The translations under genes were made by a program, and so were the position numbers. The notes under the pieces were generated by a model, which searched no databases, had not been told where the DNA came from, and worked only from the letters and a program-made list of their open reading frames with translations. Source: Aestuariimicrobium ganziense (lineage in GTDB: Bacteria > Actinomycetota > Actinomycetes > Propionibacteriales > Propionibacteriaceae). Taken from it: 64,000 nucleotides of DNA. Shown here piece by piece: positions 10,413-19,121 of this stretch (positions within the stretch are counted from its first letter, which is position 1; every line of letters begins with the position of its first letter). The stretch is from assembly GCF_015352975.1 (NCBI RefSeq), contig NZ_JACYIZ010000005.1:186001-250000 (forward strand), given 5' to 3'.

Positions 10413-11327
10413 TCAGATCTCGAAGTCGTCGCCGGTGTCGTGGGCCGAGGCCTTCAACGGCTCCTCGCGCAGGCCCTCGAACAGGTCGTCCTCGGGCAGT
10501 GAGGTCTCGACGGTGCTGTGCACCAGCTGGTAGTCCTCGCTGGGCCAGGTCTTGACCTGGATCTCCAGCGGCACGTTGAACCAGGGCCCGTCCGGGTCGA
10601 TCTGGGTGGCGTGTGCGCGCAGGGCGTCGTCACGCACCTCGAAGTACTCCCCACAACGCACGTAGGTGGTGACCCGGTTCTGGAACTCCACACCCTCCCA
10701 CTGGGCCAGCCGCTCGGTGTAGGGCGACTCCAGTCCGTGCTCGTGCATGGCTGCGTCGAGGGCAGCGATCCTCGTCCGGTGGAAGCCCATCTGGTAGTAG
10801 AGCTTGCTCACCTGCCACGGTGCGCCGAGTTCGGGCCACAGGTCAGGATCGGCCGCCTGGCGGTAGGCCTCCATCGAGATCAGGTGGCACATGATGTGGT
10901 CGGGATGGGGGTAGCCGCCGGTCTCGTCATAGGTGGTCATCACCTGCGGCTGGAACCGACGGATCAGCGCCACCAGGGGCTTGCTGGCCTCGGCGGGGTC
11001 CATCAGGCCGAAGCAGCCCTCGGGCAGCGGCGGCAGCGGGTCACCCTCGGGGAAGCCGGAGTCGACGTAGCCCAGCCAGACCTGTTCGATGCCCAGGATC
11101 TCGCGGGCGGCATCCATCTCGGCGCGGCGGATCTCGGCGATGTTCGCCCACACCTCGGGGCGGTCCATCTTCTCGTTCAGCACGCTGCCACGCTCACCAC
11201 CGGTGCAGGTGGCCACCACGACCTCGACGCCCTCGGCCACGTAGCGCGCCGTCGTCGCTGCTCCCTTGGACGACTCGTCGTCGGGATGGGCGTGGACGTG
11301 CAGCAGGCGTAGACCGGTGGTGGGCAT
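10413..11327 (-). CDS. mca: Mycothiol S-conjugate amidase
   Basis: A protein of 304 residues. Mca cleaves mycothiol S-conjugates into a mercapturic acid, which is exported, and GlcN-Ins, which is recycled; it is the actinobacterial detoxification route. The LmbE-type zinc site is visible as AHPDDE (residues 13-18) and YPHPDH. The enzyme is closely related to MshB, but the length, the SKLYYQ block and the neighbourhood (DUF255, small membrane protein, DUF4307, greA) fit Mca. CACAAT ends 7 bases before the ATG at 11327; an ATG at 11336 lies inside that box. Confidence 0.93.
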   Translation of the reverse strand: MPTTGLRLLHVHAHPDDESSKGAATTARYVAEGVEVVVATCTGGERGSVLNEKMDRPEVWANIAEIRRAEMDAAREILGIEQVWLGYVDSGFPEGDPLPPLPEGCFGLMDPAEASKPLVALIRRFQPQVMTTYDETGGYPHPDHIMCHLISMEAYRQAADPDLWPELGAPWQVSKLYYQMGFHRTRIAALDAAMHEHGLESPYTERLAQWEGVEFQNRVTTYVRCGEYFEVRDDALRAHATQIDPDGPWFNVPLEIQVKTWPSEDYQLVHSTVETSLPEDDLFEGLREEPLKASAHDTGDDFEI

Positions 11328-11386
11328 GCGCACCATTGTGGACGCCACCACGGGCTGCGCGCACACCGACGGGCACAATGGGGGCC

Positions 11387-11779
11387 GTGACCGAGGACGA
11401 ACGCCGCATCGCCGAGCGCTACCCCAGCTCGAACCGGCGTCGGCTGCTGGTGCCGCTGGTCGCCGTGCTGGCTATCGCCCTGGCTGCGTGGATCCTGTGG
11501 GCGGGCCTCTACCGCGCCAACCCGGGCATCACCGGTCAACTGCACAGCTTCCGGGTCGTGGACAACCACCTCGTCGAGGTCGCAATCGTCGTCCACCGCC
11601 CTGACCCCAAGGTCGCCGGGGAGTGCGTGGTGCAGGCCCAGTCGACCACTGGCGAGATCGTGGGCGAGATGACGGTGCCGGTGCCGGCCGGCGGCGAGGC
11701 AGACACCACCCACCAGGTCGAGCTGAAGACCTACCTGCGGGCGACCACCGCCATCCTCAAGAACTGCCGCACCCTCTGA
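11387..11779 (+). CDS. DUF4307 membrane protein
   Basis: A protein of 130 residues. The short N-terminal ERRIAERYP motif is followed by a transmembrane segment (about 20-40) and an extracytoplasmic beta-rich domain, the DUF4307 layout. It corresponds to Rv1081c. The GTG start has CACAAT ending 7 bases upstream. It is divergent from mca and co-directional with greA, but greA has its own promoter. Function is unknown; coexistence with mca may only reflect conserved order. Confidence 0.85.
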   Translation: MTEDERRIAERYPSSNRRRLLVPLVAVLAIALAAWILWAGLYRANPGITGQLHSFRVVDNHLVEVAIVVHRPDPKVAGECVVQAQSTTGEIVGEMTVPVPAGGEADTTHQVELKTYLRATTAILKNCRTL

Positions 11780-11805
11780 GCCCGCCGCCTCGTGGGTGGG
11801 TGTTG

Positions 11806-11811
11806 TACTCT
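11806..11811 (+). promoter_or_regulatory. -10 box for leaderless greA transcript
   Basis: TACTCT followed by GATTCG and the ATG at 11818. There is no ribosome binding site. Confidence 0.7.
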
Positions 11812-11817
11812 GATTCG

Positions 11818-12330
11818 ATGTCTGAGAACGCCGAGAACACCGTCTGGCTGACCCAGGACGCCTACGACAAGCTCACCGAGGAACTCGAGTACCTCAAGGG
11901 CGAGGGCCGTACCGCTGTCAGCAACAAGATCGCCGCCGCGCGCGCCGAGGGAGACCTCAGCGAGAACGGCGGATACCACGCCGCTCGCGAGGAGCAGGGC
12001 CAGCAGGAGGCCCGCATCCGCCAGCTCGAGCAGATGCTGCGCCACGCCGAGGTCGGCGAGGCCCCCAAGAACCCCGACGAGGTCGTCCCTGGCACCCAGG
12101 TGACCGTCGCCTACGACGGCGACCCCGACGACACCGACACCTTCCTGCTCGGCAGCCGCGAGGTGATGGGCCTGGACGACTCGGTCGACGGGTTGTCGGT
12201 CTACTCACCGCAGTCACCGCTGGGCGCGGCCGTGCTCGGGCGCAGCAAGGGCGACGAGGTCAGCTACGAGGCCCCCAACGGCAAGACCATCAACGTCACC
12301 ATCGTGAAGGTGCAGGCCTTCCGCGGCTGA
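11818..12330 (+). CDS. greA: Transcription elongation factor GreA
   Basis: A protein of 170 residues. GreA enters the RNA polymerase secondary channel and stimulates cleavage of backtracked transcripts. The N-terminal coiled coil contains the ARAEGDLSENGGYHAAREEQ tip motif with its acidic pair, and the C-terminal FKBP-like domain ends in VTIVKVQAF. The start is set by the leaderless -10 box. A strong hairpin follows the stop codon. Confidence 0.96.
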   Translation: MSENAENTVWLTQDAYDKLTEELEYLKGEGRTAVSNKIAAARAEGDLSENGGYHAAREEQGQQEARIRQLEQMLRHAEVGEAPKNPDEVVPGTQVTVAYDGDPDDTDTFLLGSREVMGLDDSVDGLSVYSPQSPLGAAVLGRSKGDEVSYEAPNGKTINVTIVKVQAFRG

Positions 12331-12350
12331 CGCCTCCCACTCAGACACAC

Positions 12351-12381
12351 CAGCGCCTGCCACATGAGGTGGCAGGCGCTG
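12351..12381. terminator. Strong bidirectional terminator between greA and the DUF2089 gene
   Basis: A perfect 13-base-pair stem (CAGCGCCTGCCAC / GTGGCAGGCGCTG) with a 5-base ATGAG loop, lying between two convergent genes. There is no long T-run on either side, as is common in high-GC actinobacteria. Confidence 0.75.
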
Positions 12382-12396
12382 GCGCGTCTGTGGGGA

Positions 12397-12822
12397 TCAG
12401 TGGGCGTCGGCGGGGTTGCCGACGCCGGGCAGGCCGGCGATCAGTCCGGCAGCCTCCTGAGGTGTCAGCACCCCGGACGCGACCTCGGCCAGCACCTGCT
12501 CACGAGTGAGCGGCGGGTCGGACGAGTCCTCATCGGTCAGACCCAGCCGGGTCAGCAGCGCCGTGAGTCGCAACCGGGCCGTCGGGTAGGAGACCCCCAG
12601 GTGCTTCTCGACCTCGCGCAGGTTGCCCCGTGAGGCGAGGAAGGTGGTCAGCAGGTCGAGTTCGGCATCGCCGAGCGAACAGAACGGGCACGGCCTGAAG
12701 TCACCCACCAACTCGGTGCCGCAGTGGTGGCAGCCGAGCCGGGTGGTGGCCAAGGCCTCACCGCACACCGGGCAGTCACCCGGTGCGCGGTGGCCCGCGG
12801 ACGACTCAGGCGTCCTTGGCAT
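12397..12822 (-). CDS. DUF2089 zinc-ribbon protein
   Basis: A protein of 141 residues. Two CxxC pairs form a zinc ribbon at the N-terminus (CPVCG near residue 17 and CHHCG near residue 31), with a further CPFC. A helix-turn-helix-like stretch follows: LTTFLASRGNLREVEKHLGV then SYPTARLRL, typical of DUF2089, which suggests DNA binding. The start overlaps the end of the upstream DUF4097-like gene by 17 bases, so the two are translated together. It may act as a regulator of the pair, but that is inference. Confidence 0.85.
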   Translation of the reverse strand: MPRTPESSAGHRAPGDCPVCGEALATTRLGCHHCGTELVGDFRPCPFCSLGDAELDLLTTFLASRGNLREVEKHLGVSYPTARLRLTALLTRLGLTDEDSSDPPLTREQVLAEVASGVLTPQEAAGLIAGLPGVGNPADAH

Positions 12823-13783
12823 CGGCCTCGTCCTCGGCGACCTTGAGCGAAGCGTGACCCATCACCACACCGATGTCGAGCCGGGCCGAACCGTTGCCGA
12901 CCACGTACTCGTCCACCTGGCCGTGCTCACCGGGCCACGAGATCCGGCCCAGCTGGGCATCGCCGGTGACGGTGACGTTGGCACCCTCCGACAGGTGCAC
13001 GTTCAGCGACCCCGACTCGACCTTGACCCGGGAGCGACCCTGGCGGATGGCGCCCTTGACGTTGGCCGAACCGGCCTGCACCAAGGCGTCACCGACCTCG
13101 GCGACGTCCTCGAGGGTGGCACCGCCGGCGGTCACCCGCACCTTGCCCAGCACGGGCACCTTGCTGCAGTGCAGGCTGCCCGCGGTCACCTCGGCGTCGA
13201 CGGCGATGTCGGGGTTGATCCGCACCACCAGTTCCTTGCCCAGGCCCAGGGTGCGCAGGTCCTCGACGCTGCGCGGCGGACGCACGATGCTGAACCCACC
13301 CAGCGACGGGCCGATGTCACCGTCGCTGGTGACCTCGATGGTCCGGCCGCTGCGGCGCAGCACGTGCGGCCCTTCGGCCGACAGCGTCGCCACGCTGCGG
13401 TCGCCGATGATCCGCACCCGTCGTCCGACCGCGCGAACGACAACCCGGTCGACGCCCTTGGCGCCGCTGGGGCGTCCGCTGGTCTGGGGACCCTCGTCGG
13501 GCAGGTCGTCGGGGTCGACCGGCTTCGACGGGGTCGGCTCGGGCGTGGGCTCGGCCTCGGCGTCGGGCTCGGAGCGGAAGCTCTCGCGGGTGTGCGTCGC
13601 GTACTGCGGACGACCACCCTGCTCGCTTCCGGGCGGCGCTGAGGCGGTCGGCTGCTCGGCGGCGGGAGCCTCGCTGGGGGCGGCGGCAGGCTCGGACTTG
13701 AGCGCGTCGATTCGGCGGGCGGCCTCGGCTGCGTCGATGCGGCCCTGGGCCAGCTGTTCAAGGATGGAGTTCAAGTCACTCAT
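12806..13783 (-). CDS. DUF4097-like adhesin-fold protein with SHOCT-like N-terminus
   Basis: A protein of 325 residues. Residues 1-30 (ILEQLAQGRIDAAEAARRID) form the short helical SHOCT-like element common in actinobacterial DUF4097 proteins. A Pro/Ala/Glu-rich linker of about 90 residues follows, then a long repetitive beta-strand region (VEVTSDGDIG-, VTAGSLHC-, VESGSLNVHL-type steps) characteristic of the DUF4097 beta-helix. There is no signal peptide. TACACT ends 7 bases before the ATG. Coupled to the downstream DUF2089 gene by overlap. Function is unknown. Confidence 0.75.
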   Translation of the reverse strand: MSDLNSILEQLAQGRIDAAEAARRIDALKSEPAAAPSEAPAAEQPTASAPPGSEQGGRPQYATHTRESFRSEPDAEAEPTPEPTPSKPVDPDDLPDEGPQTSGRPSGAKGVDRVVVRAVGRRVRIIGDRSVATLSAEGPHVLRRSGRTIEVTSDGDIGPSLGGFSIVRPPRSVEDLRTLGLGKELVVRINPDIAVDAEVTAGSLHCSKVPVLGKVRVTAGGATLEDVAEVGDALVQAGSANVKGAIRQGRSRVKVESGSLNVHLSEGANVTVTGDAQLGRISWPGEHGQVDEYVVGNGSARLDIGVVMGHASLKVAEDEADAKDA

Positions 13784-13891
13784 GCCCACGAGTGTAAAGC
13801 GCGCCTTGGCACATTCGAAGGGGTGACTTTCCATGTTCAGGGTCGAACCGGGGGTGCCTCGGAGCGTGGCCGGAGTCGTTACGGTGGTGTC

Positions 13892-15142
13892 GTGGTGATC
13901 GCGGGGGTGAAGCAACGTCTGCGGGCACGCAGCGACCTGCCGCGCGACGTGTGGGTGCTCGCGGCCTGCGCGTTCTGCGTCTCGGTCGGCTTCGGCGTGA
14001 TGGTGCCGGTGCTGCCGGTGTTCGCCCGTTCGTTCGACGCCACCACCTTCATGGTCGGGCTGGTGATCTCGTCGTTCTCGCTGGTACGCCTGGTCACCAC
14101 GCCGGTGCTGCCGTGGGTGAACCGCCGGGTCGGCGAGCGGCTGGTGTTCGGCGCCGGCATGTTCATCGTGGCCGGGTCGACCGCCGCGATGGCGCTGTCG
14201 CAGACCTACCTGCAGATGCTGCTGCTGCGGGCCGTTGGCGGTGTCGGGTCGGCGATGTTCACCGTCTCGGCGCTGGTCATCCTGTTGCGTTCGGCACCCG
14301 ACCATCAGCGCGGACGAGCCGGCGCCCTCTACATGGGTGGCTTCCTGCTGGGTGGCATGACCGGTCCGGCGATCGGCGGACTGCTGGCAGCCATCTCACT
14401 CACCGCCCCGTTCTACTTCTACGCCGTCATGCTGGGGGTCGCCGGCGCTGTCGGCCTGGCGATGCTGCCCCGTCACGACCGCACCGTGGTGGCCACCCAG
14501 AAGCGCAGCACGGCCTCGATGAGCCAGGCCCTGCGCGACGGACGCTACCGGGCCGCGCTACTGGCCAACTTCGCCGCGGGCTGGCAGTCGTTCGGGGTGC
14601 GCTCGGCGCTGGTGCCGCTGATCGTGGTGGAGCACCTGCTGCTCGAGTCGACCTGGACCGGGATCGCCTTCGCCATTGCGGCGGTGGCGCAGACGGTGGC
14701 CATCGGGCCGGTCGGCCGAGCGGTCGACACCGTCGGGCGCCGCCCGATCATGATGCTGTCTGGCGCGATCTGCGCGGTGGCCGCCCTGGCCATGCCCTTC
14801 GCGCCGAACTTCTGGGTGCTCACCGCGGCCCTGTGCGTGTACGGGGTGGGCGCCTCGATGCAGGGCACCGCCCCCACCGCGGCAGTCGGCGACGTCGTCG
14901 GCGGGCACGGTGGCCAGCCGGTGGCCGTGTTCACCATGGTCTCCGACCTGGGTGCGATCGCCGGCCCGTTGGTGGCCGGTCTGCTGGTCGACGCCTCGGG
15001 CATGCCGCTGGCGTTCTCGGTCGGAGTGGTGCTGCTGCTGGCCTCGGCCATCGCCGCCTGGCGGATGTCGCCGGTCTTCGGGGCTCCCCGGACTCCGGTC
15101 ACCACCGAGCAGGAGGATGCTGGTGCCCCGAGCACTGTCTGA
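13892..15142 (+). CDS. MFS transporter (drug/metabolite efflux type)
   Basis: A protein of 416 residues with twelve predicted membrane segments starting at about residue 22. The loop 2-3 motif is degenerate ([15 protein letters not shown]), while the equivalent loop in the second half reads [13 protein letters not shown], the usual MFS signature. The substrate cannot be deduced. The GTG at 13892 has TACGGT ending 6 bases upstream; the longer frame from 13823 lacks a start signal. The 3' end overlaps ung by 20 bases, so the two are probably co-transcribed. Confidence 0.85.
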   Translation: MVIAGVKQRLRARSDLPRDVWVLAACAFCVSVGFGVMVPVLPVFARSFDATTFMVGLVISSFSLVRLVTTPVLPWVNRRVGERLVFGAGMFIVAGSTAAMALSQTYLQMLLLRAVGGVGSAMFTVSALVILLRSAPDHQRGRAGALYMGGFLLGGMTGPAIGGLLAAISLTAPFYFYAVMLGVAGAVGLAMLPRHDRTVVATQKRSTASMSQALRDGRYRAALLANFAAGWQSFGVRSALVPLIVVEHLLLESTWTGIAFAIAAVAQTVAIGPVGRAVDTVGRRPIMMLSGAICAVAALAMPFAPNFWVLTAALCVYGVGASMQGTAPTAAVGDVVGGHGGQPVAVFTMVSDLGAIAGPLVAGLLVDASGMPLAFSVGVVLLLASAIAAWRMSPVFGAPRTPVTTEQEDAGAPSTV

Positions 15143-15806
15143 ACTGGTCGCCGCCGACTGGGCCGAAGCACTCGCCCCGGTCGAGCAGCAGGTGCACGCC
15201 ATCGGCGACCACCTGCGCACCGAACTGGCCGCCGGACGCAGCTACCTACCGGCAGGCGACCGGGTGCTGCGCGCGTTCACTCGTCCGATGGCCGACGTGC
15301 GGGTGCTGGTGGTCGGCCAGGACCCCTACCCCACACCCGGGCACGCCGTCGGCCTGTCGTTCTCGGTCGAACGCGACGTGCGTCCCCTGCCACGCAGCCT
15401 CGAGAACATCTACACCGAACTGGTCGACGACCTGGGCGTGGAACGACCCAGCCACGGCGACCTGAGCGCCTGGTTCGAGCAGGGCGTCCTGCTGCTCAAC
15501 AGGGTGCTGACCGTGCGTCCGGGCTCCCCCGGCTCGCACCGAGGCATCGGCTGGGAGGCAGTCACCGAGTGCGCGATCACCGCCCTCGCCTCGCGCGGCG
15601 GTCCGCTGGTGGCGATCCTTTGGGGACGCGACGCCCAGAACCTGACCCCACTGCTGCAGGGTGTGCCGCTGATCACCAGCCCGCACCCCTCGCCGTTGTC
15701 GGCCCGCGCGGGGTTCTTCGGGTCGCGGCCGTTCAGCCGGGCCAACGAACTGCTGCGCGCGGCCGGTGGCGATCCGATCGACTGGCGACTGGCGGACGAG
15801 CGATGA
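15123..15806 (+). CDS. ung: Uracil-DNA glycosylase family 1
   Basis: A protein of 227 residues. Ung excises uracil from DNA and starts base excision repair. [13 protein letters not shown] holds the catalytic Asp (residue 67), and SPHPSPLSA near the C-terminus holds the catalytic His and DNA intercalation loop. An AGGAGG ribosome binding site 6 bases before the GTG at 15123 fixes the start, inside the 3' end of the MFS gene. The stop overlaps the next start codon (ATGA). Confidence 0.95.
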   Translation: MPRALSELVAADWAEALAPVEQQVHAIGDHLRTELAAGRSYLPAGDRVLRAFTRPMADVRVLVVGQDPYPTPGHAVGLSFSVERDVRPLPRSLENIYTELVDDLGVERPSHGDLSAWFEQGVLLLNRVLTVRPGSPGSHRGIGWEAVTECAITALASRGGPLVAILWGRDAQNLTPLLQGVPLITSPHPSPLSARAGFFGSRPFSRANELLRAAGGDPIDWRLADER

Positions 15807-16429
15807 CCGCCCAGCCCGCCCCCCGGCGTCCCGCCCGGCGCTGGTCGTACGCGCCGCTGCCGGTGGCGCATGCCGGACGCACCATGGTGATCGTGCTCTG
15901 GGTGGTCACCGTGCTCCTGGTGACCTTCGGGATCATCACCCTCATCGCTGCCACCTCGATGAGCGGTCCCCGCGCGATCGTGGCCTGGGTGGTCGGTCTG
16001 GGCTTCCTCGGCATCGCGCTGTTCAGCCTCGACCCGTTGCTGACCGGCGGGAACAAGGTGCTCACCGTCGAGGTGGACGAGACCGGGCTGCGCGCGGGCA
16101 ACGCGCTGTTCCCCGACGAGGTGGTGCTGGACTGGTCGCAGGTCGCCGGGCTGGGGCAGGCGCGCAAGATCAACCCTCGTCCGGGGGTGACCACCACCTT
16201 GGCGCGCTCGCTCGAGGTGCTCACCGACGCCGACATCGAGGTGGACGAGAGCGTGGCCGAGTGGGTCGCCGAACCGCCGCCGCGCGAAGGGCTGACCCAG
16301 AACAGGCTGCGGTTTCGTGGGCTGACCGGGGCGCGACTGGACGAGGTCGTCACCCAGGTTGAGCAGCTTCGTCCTGACCTGTGGTTGGGTGAGATCGACC
16401 GCAGCTGGGACCCACGCCCGGGTCACTGA
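15803..16429 (+). CDS. Two-helix membrane protein with PH-like domain, unknown function
   Basis: A protein of 208 residues. Two hydrophobic helices lie near residues 29-50 and 57-75, followed by a soluble domain of about 130 residues beginning [27 protein letters not shown], which reads like a bacterial PH-type domain (beta strands around a membrane-proximal position). I do not recognise a named family. Coupled to ung by the ATGA overlap, though no functional link is evident. Confidence 0.6.
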   Translation: MTAQPAPRRPARRWSYAPLPVAHAGRTMVIVLWVVTVLLVTFGIITLIAATSMSGPRAIVAWVVGLGFLGIALFSLDPLLTGGNKVLTVEVDETGLRAGNALFPDEVVLDWSQVAGLGQARKINPRPGVTTTLARSLEVLTDADIEVDESVAEWVAEPPPREGLTQNRLRFRGLTGARLDEVVTQVEQLRPDLWLGEIDRSWDPRPGH

Positions 16430-16451
16430 GACCCGTCGTCGACCGGTGCGC

Positions 16452-17042
16452 TCAGGCTGCCTGTTCGCCGACGACCACTGGGGCGGCCTCGTCGAGTTCG
16501 ACGACGGCGGCGTTGCTGCGGGCCTTGCGGAAGACCCACCAGCGCAGCAGCACGTAGATGTAGATGCCCTCGATGCAGGCCGCTGTGAACCGGGCCACCT
16601 GGTACTGCACGCCGAGGTGCTCGAGCAGGGTGCTGAACCCCAGGATCCAGATCACGTAGTTGCTCACGATGGTGAAGGTGTAGCGCGCCGACTGCCGGGC
16701 GAACTGCCCGTGGGCGCGGAAGTTGAGCCAGCGGTTGAGCAGGAAGGCGTAGACCGAGGCCAGCGCGTAACCCAGGGTGACCGCGATCGGGTAGGTGATC
16801 GCCCCCCACCCGTGGAACACGCTGAGGAACGCCATGTCGAGACCGAACGCACTGCCGTTGATGATCGCGTAGCCAATGAAGGTGACCGGGATAGCCTTGA
16901 GGGCACCCGGGAGCACGGCATGGATGCGTTGGGTCAGGCGCGCGAACGCGAGCGCCGCCCGGCCATCGGTCCTCGTCGCATCCACGCCCCCGAGCATGCC
17001 ACGCCCCGTCAACATCGACCCCAGCGTTTCCCAGTCGGACAT
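16452..17042 (-). CDS. GtrA family membrane protein
   Basis: A protein of 196 residues with four membrane segments (about 50-70, 83-103, 118-138 and 145-165). The LNRWLNFRAHG and LLRWWVFR positions carry the NR/F-type motif of the GtrA family. GtrA proteins are thought to flip or help transport polyprenyl-linked sugars for cell-envelope glycosylation. The ATG at 17042 is preceded by GGGGGAGGG, an unusually strong ribosome binding site. It is divergent from msrA. Confidence 0.85.
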   Translation of the reverse strand: MSDWETLGSMLTGRGMLGGVDATRTDGRAALAFARLTQRIHAVLPGALKAIPVTFIGYAIINGSAFGLDMAFLSVFHGWGAITYPIAVTLGYALASVYAFLLNRWLNFRAHGQFARQSARYTFTIVSNYVIWILGFSTLLEHLGVQYQVARFTAACIEGIYIYVLLRWWVFRKARSNAAVVELDEAAPVVVGEQAA

Positions 17043-17077
17043 CAAACCCTCCCCCATTGGCCATAGAGGAGCCACGA

Positions 17078-17710
17078 ATGATCTTCGGACGACGACCCAC
17101 CATGGTGACCCCGGACCAGGCCCTGCCCGGACGCGCCACCCCCGTGCTCGATCCGGGCACCACCTTCCACCGGATCTTCGGCGACCGCCTCGACCGCCAG
17201 TTCGAGGGCGCCGAGGTGGCCTACCTCGCCGCCGGCTGCTTCTGGGGGGTGGAGAAGCTGTACTGGAACACCCCCGGCGTGCTGCAGACCGCCGTCGGCT
17301 ACCAGGGCGGCACCACCCCGAACCCCACCTACGAAGAGGTCTGCTCGGGCCTGACCGGGCACACCGAGACCGTCCGGGTGACGTTCGACCCGAGCCAGGT
17401 CAGCTACGAGCAACTGCTGCGGATCTTCTTCGAGAACCACGACCCCACCCAGGGCTACCGCCAGGGCAACGACATCGGCACCCAGTACCGGTCGGCGATC
17501 TTCACCACCTCACCGCAGCAGGAGGAAACCGCGCGCCAGCTGTTCGACCAGTACTCCACAGCTTTCGCCGAGGCCGGCTACCCCGCCCTGACCACCGAGG
17601 TGGTCGAGGCCGGCCCGCTGTACCTGGCCGAGGACTACCACCAGCAGTACCTGGACGCGAACCCCAACGGCTACTGCCCGATCCACGCCACCGGGGTGCG
17701 CTGCGGCTGA
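17078..17710 (+). CDS. msrA: Peptide methionine sulfoxide reductase MsrA
   Basis: A protein of 210 residues. MsrA reduces the S-epimer of methionine sulfoxide in proteins. AAGCFWGVEK contains the catalytic Cys (residue 54); the resolving Cys pair is in NGYCPIHATGVRCG at the C-terminus, and GYQGG and GHTE motifs are present. GAGGA seven bases before the ATG sets the start. It is followed four bases later by the convergent aldo/keto reductase remnant. Confidence 0.95.
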   Translation: MIFGRRPTMVTPDQALPGRATPVLDPGTTFHRIFGDRLDRQFEGAEVAYLAAGCFWGVEKLYWNTPGVLQTAVGYQGGTTPNPTYEEVCSGLTGHTETVRVTFDPSQVSYEQLLRIFFENHDPTQGYRQGNDIGTQYRSAIFTTSPQQEETARQLFDQYSTAFAEAGYPALTTEVVEAGPLYLAEDYHQQYLDANPNGYCPIHATGVRCG

Positions 17711-17713
17711 GCC

Positions 17714-18172
17714 TCAGCTGGCGCGTCCCCCCGCCACCGGACGAGACCGCTGGTTCGTCCCGGCCACCCCGTACGGGTAGTCGGGAATCTCACGGTCCGA
17801 GGCAGCGGTCAGCGCATCGGTCTGCTCGTCGTCCAGGTGGGCCTCACCGGCGACCAGCAGGTCGGTGAGCTGCTCGGTGCTGCGGGCGCCGATGATCGGG
17901 GCGGTCACCGCCGGGCGATCCGCCAGCCAGGCCAGTGCCACCTGGGCGTGGGTCAGTCCGGTCTGCTCGGCGACCTTGCCGACGGCGTCGATCACTTTCC
18001 ACACCGACTCGTCCTGGTTGCGCTTCGTCCAGCCCTCCATGCCACGCTCGGGGTTCTCGCCGAGACGGCTGGCGTGCGAGGTGGCCTCGTCGGCCTCGTG
18101 GCCGAAGGTCATCGTTCCCAGGCACAGACGTGACACCGACAGACCGGTGCTTGACATCAAGCGGTATTCCAT
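17714..18172 (-). pseudogene. Aldo/keto reductase with large internal deletion
   Basis: The frame encodes 152 residues where the family has about 330-350. The start MEYRLMSSTGLSVSRLCLGTM then TFGHEADEATSHA is a normal AKR N-terminus. It jumps directly at about 18070 to SRLGENPERGMEGW, which belongs near residue 240, and continues to a normal C-terminus (TAPIIGARSTEQL). The missing middle contains the catalytic Asp, Tyr, Lys and His and most of the barrel, so the product cannot be an active reductase. The deletion kept the reading frame. GGTGGAGG precedes the ATG. Confidence 0.85.
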
Positions 18173-18228
18173 GCCTCCACCCTGCCCCACCTGCTGTGGC
18201 TCTGGGTGGCTTGGGCAACACTGGAGGG

Positions 18229-19119
18229 GTGATCTCACCCCGACGTCGGTTCGCCACCATGCTGCGCTCGCGGGTGGGTGGCCCTGACACCGACGCACTC
18301 GTCGCCAACGTCTACATCGCCCCCGGCGAGCGCTGGTTCCACCCCGACGACCCGATCTGCCGTGTGCACGACGACGCCGCCATGTTCGTGGGCGGGCTTC
18401 GCGCCCTGCTGCTGCAGGCCCTGCACCCGCTGGCGATGGCCGGCGTCGCGGGCCACTCGGGCTACCGCTCCGACCCGTGGGGACGACTGCAACGCACCAA
18501 CCACTACATCGGCATCACCACCTTCGCCCCGATCAGCGAGGCCGAGGCCTTGCTGGCCAGGATCCGTGGGGTGCACCAGCGGGTGCGCGGCAAGGCCGAG
18601 GACGGTCGCCCCTACCGGGCCTCCGACCCCCACCTGCTGAAGTGGGTGCACCTGGCCGAGGCCGACAGCTTCCTGGTGGCCCACCAGCGCTACGGTGCGC
18701 GTCCTCGGCTGACGGCTGCGGAGGCTGACCGCTACGTCGCCCAGATCGGTTCGGTCTCCGAGCGGCTCGGCGTGGTCGAGGCGCCGACCACGGTCGACGA
18801 GTTGAAGGCCGCCATCGACACCTACCGGCCCGAACTCGCCGTCACCGAGGCCTGCCGCGACACCGTGGCCTTCCTGCTCAAGGAACCACCGGTGCCCGGC
18901 ATCGCCCGCCCCGGCTACCAACTGCTGGCCGCCGGAGCGCTCGCCACCCTGCCCGACTGGGTGCGCGACGAACTGGGCGTCCGGACGCCGGCCCTGGCAG
19001 GCCCGCTGGGAGCGCTGGGCACCACCGCCGTGCGGTGGGCACTCGAAGAGCCGTCGCTGGTCCACGAGCGCCGCCGCAACGCGATGCGCACCGCCCTGTC
19101 AACGACTGGACGAGTCTGA
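18229..19119 (+). CDS. DUF2236 (latex-clearing/mpaB-like) oxygenase family protein
   Basis: A protein of 296 residues. The early block RALLLQALHPLAMAGVAGHS with the conserved histidine, DPWGRLQRT, and the histidine-containing LLKWVHLAEADSF region are typical of DUF2236, which includes heme-dependent rubber oxygenase Lcp and MpaB-type proteins. Actinobacteria carry many members of unknown substrate. The GTG start is preceded by AACACT at 6 bases, a weak leaderless-type -10. Confidence 0.85.
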   Translation: MISPRRRFATMLRSRVGGPDTDALVANVYIAPGERWFHPDDPICRVHDDAAMFVGGLRALLLQALHPLAMAGVAGHSGYRSDPWGRLQRTNHYIGITTFAPISEAEALLARIRGVHQRVRGKAEDGRPYRASDPHLLKWVHLAEADSFLVAHQRYGARPRLTAAEADRYVAQIGSVSERLGVVEAPTTVDELKAAIDTYRPELAVTEACRDTVAFLLKEPPVPGIARPGYQLLAAGALATLPDWVRDELGVRTPALAGPLGALGTTAVRWALEEPSLVHERRRNAMRTALSTTGRV

Positions 19120-19121
19120 GT

